A DNA stretch of 64,000 nt from contig DATMPC010000034.1 in the NCBI GenBank assembly GCA_035567895.1, forward strand, positions 1 to 64,000, given 5' to 3'. Below, one piece after another: positions 63,178 through 64,000 of the stretch (within the stretch, counting starts at the first letter, position 1; each line of letters begins with the position of its first letter). Source of the DNA: Terriglobales bacterium (lineage in GTDB: Bacteria; Acidobacteriota; Terriglobia; Terriglobales; Acidobacteriaceae). Under the pieces are notes generated by a model, which made no database searches, had not been told where the DNA came from, and was given only the letters and a program-made list of their open reading frames with translations. A program made the position numbers and the translations under genes.

Positions 63178-64000
63178 TCAAATCTCTTCCCGGCTTCCGC
63201 TTTTGACACTGCGATAAGCAGCATCGAGCACCTGCTGGTTACGCAGTCCTTCGGTTCCCGGCGCCACGAATGGAATCCCTTGTTCTACGTGAAGCGCGAA
63301 AGCGTCCACCTGATCCGCATACGTTGTGTCGTTGGAGATGTGTTCGGTGGAGATCTCGCCGCCAATCGGTCTAGTGTGCAGTGCAATCGCGTGATCGACG
63401 GCCAGGGCATCTTCAGCTCCCACCAGTCCTCCGTCTCCCATAATCCATAGTGGGCTGCGGTATTCGCCTCGCGTGGAAACTGTTACAGCAGCAATCGGTC
63501 CTTTCTGGAACTCCAGCACCAACGTTGCCGCCGACTCTACCGCTCCTGATTCATTGTCGTAAAGAGCCCGAGCGAATACTGCACTGACTTCGTCCTGAAG
63601 GATGTATCGAAGAGCATCGATGCAGTGGACGCCAACGTCTCCCACAGGACCACCGCACGCCAGGCTCGGGTCTGAGATCCAGGTCCTGGCATGCTGGCGG
63701 GTGTAGTAGTGAAATTCCGAACGGGCGAGCAATGGCTTGCCGATCGTGCCTGCAGCGACAATCTCGCGAATCCGGTTGACACTCGGTTCAAAGCGAAAGT
63801 TTTGCGCAACGCCCAGCGGCACTCTGGCGCCTTCTGCAGCGGCAAGCATGCGCTCGCACTCCCCTGCATTCATCGCCATCGGTTTTTCGCACAGCACCGG
63901 TTTACGGTGCTCAAGCGCAACGAGAACGTGCTGAAGGTGTAGCGCGTCTGGCGATGCGACGAAAATTGCGTCGACGTCTGACGATGCGCAGAGAGCTTCC
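63178..64000 (-). CDS. Gfo/Idh/MocA-family oxidoreductase (5' end beyond the window)
   Basis: The N-terminal end lies past 64000. In the frame up to 64000 the Rossmann part reads ALCASSDVDAIFVASPDALH and VLVALEHRKPVLCEKPMAMN, where EKP is the signature Lys of the family; later GGPVGDVGVHCIDALRYILQ marks the substrate-binding half. The C-terminal part is complete at 63178. Acts on a sugar, inositol or related substrate with NAD(P); no neighbour identifies it within the window. Confidence 0.9.
   Translation of the reverse strand, partial: EALCASSDVDAIFVASPDALHLQHVLVALEHRKPVLCEKPMAMNAGECERMLAAAEGARVPLGVAQNFRFEPSVNRIREIVAAGTIGKPLLARSEFHYYTRQHARTWISDPSLACGGPVGDVGVHCIDALRYILQDEVSAVFARALYDNESGAVESAATLVLEFQKGPIAAVTVSTRGEYRSPLWIMGDGGLVGAEDALAVDHAIALHTRPIGGEISTEHISNDTTYADQVDAFALHVEQGIPFVAPGTEGLRNQQVLDAAYRSVKSGSREEI

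Overview
The window looks like chromosomal DNA of an acidobacterium, most likely class Terriglobia. This is inferred from gene content, moderately high GC, a homodimeric pyruvate dehydrogenase E1 beside 2-oxoglutarate dehydrogenase E1, a PEGA-domain Ser/Thr kinase, and intergenic spaces full of long palindromes. No rRNA, prophage, CRISPR array or transposase gene was found. Most of the sequence is housekeeping, organised in short operons.

Layout. 0.3-2.3 kb: tRNA-Pro(GGG) and three small poorly known genes. 2.3-7.6 kb: sucA and aceE. 7.6-10.4 kb: tsf, rpsB, rpsI, rplM. 10.7-17.7 kb: a rubrerythrin/VIT1 iron exporter, an rRNA methyltransferase, an acyl-CoA dehydrogenase, an alpha/beta hydrolase and dtd. 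17.8-20.8 kb: two exported amidohydrolases, the second apparently catalytically dead. 21.0-23.0 kb: two acyl carrier proteins with a truncated third between them, then fabF. 23.1-26.1 kb: a probable RiPP gene cluster (below). 26.2-36.7 kb: sodA, cca, tsaD, membrane proteins, gyrB, cysS. 36.8-40.4 kb: a Ser/Thr kinase followed by an FHA-GAF-adenylate cyclase. 41-46.7 kb: small exported proteins, a DUF1287 remnant, a PilZ protein, a Tat-exported sulfatase and a TonB-like protein. 46.8-51 kb: LysR and TetR regulators, each beside its probable target (a SemiSWEET-nucleotidase fusion; a 14-helix drug exporter). 51.3-53.1 kb: yceD-rpmF-plsX. 53.2-64 kb: amino-acid-type redox enzymes, a MerR protein, hydantoinase B, a 16-residue Lys/Ala peptide gene, threonine dehydrogenase, biotin carboxylase and its carrier protein, and a partial Gfo/Idh/MocA oxidoreductase.

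The most interesting locus is 23148-26090. A 46-codon gene at 24294-24434 encodes three near-identical 16-residue units, each ending in EVAPTCH. It is followed by a divergent DUF692/MNIO-type enzyme and by a helical protein with a PqqD-like (RRE-like) C-terminus. An EgtD-like histidine-methyltransferase homologue is divergently transcribed from the same promoter region. I infer a peptide-modifying (RiPP) system acting on Cys-His motifs. I do not recognise a characterised example with this precursor.

A second theme is repeats. A GTAGAGACG...CGTCTCTAC palindrome family (two copies identical over 28 bp), long hairpins built from CACGGAG-like words, and islands of short private words fill the gaps. 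In two places palindromic repeats lie in frame inside coding sequence. Four genes below 60 codons (mini-ACP, RiPP precursor, an exported CPPGVC peptide, a Lys/Ala peptide) are supported by ribosome binding sites and context.
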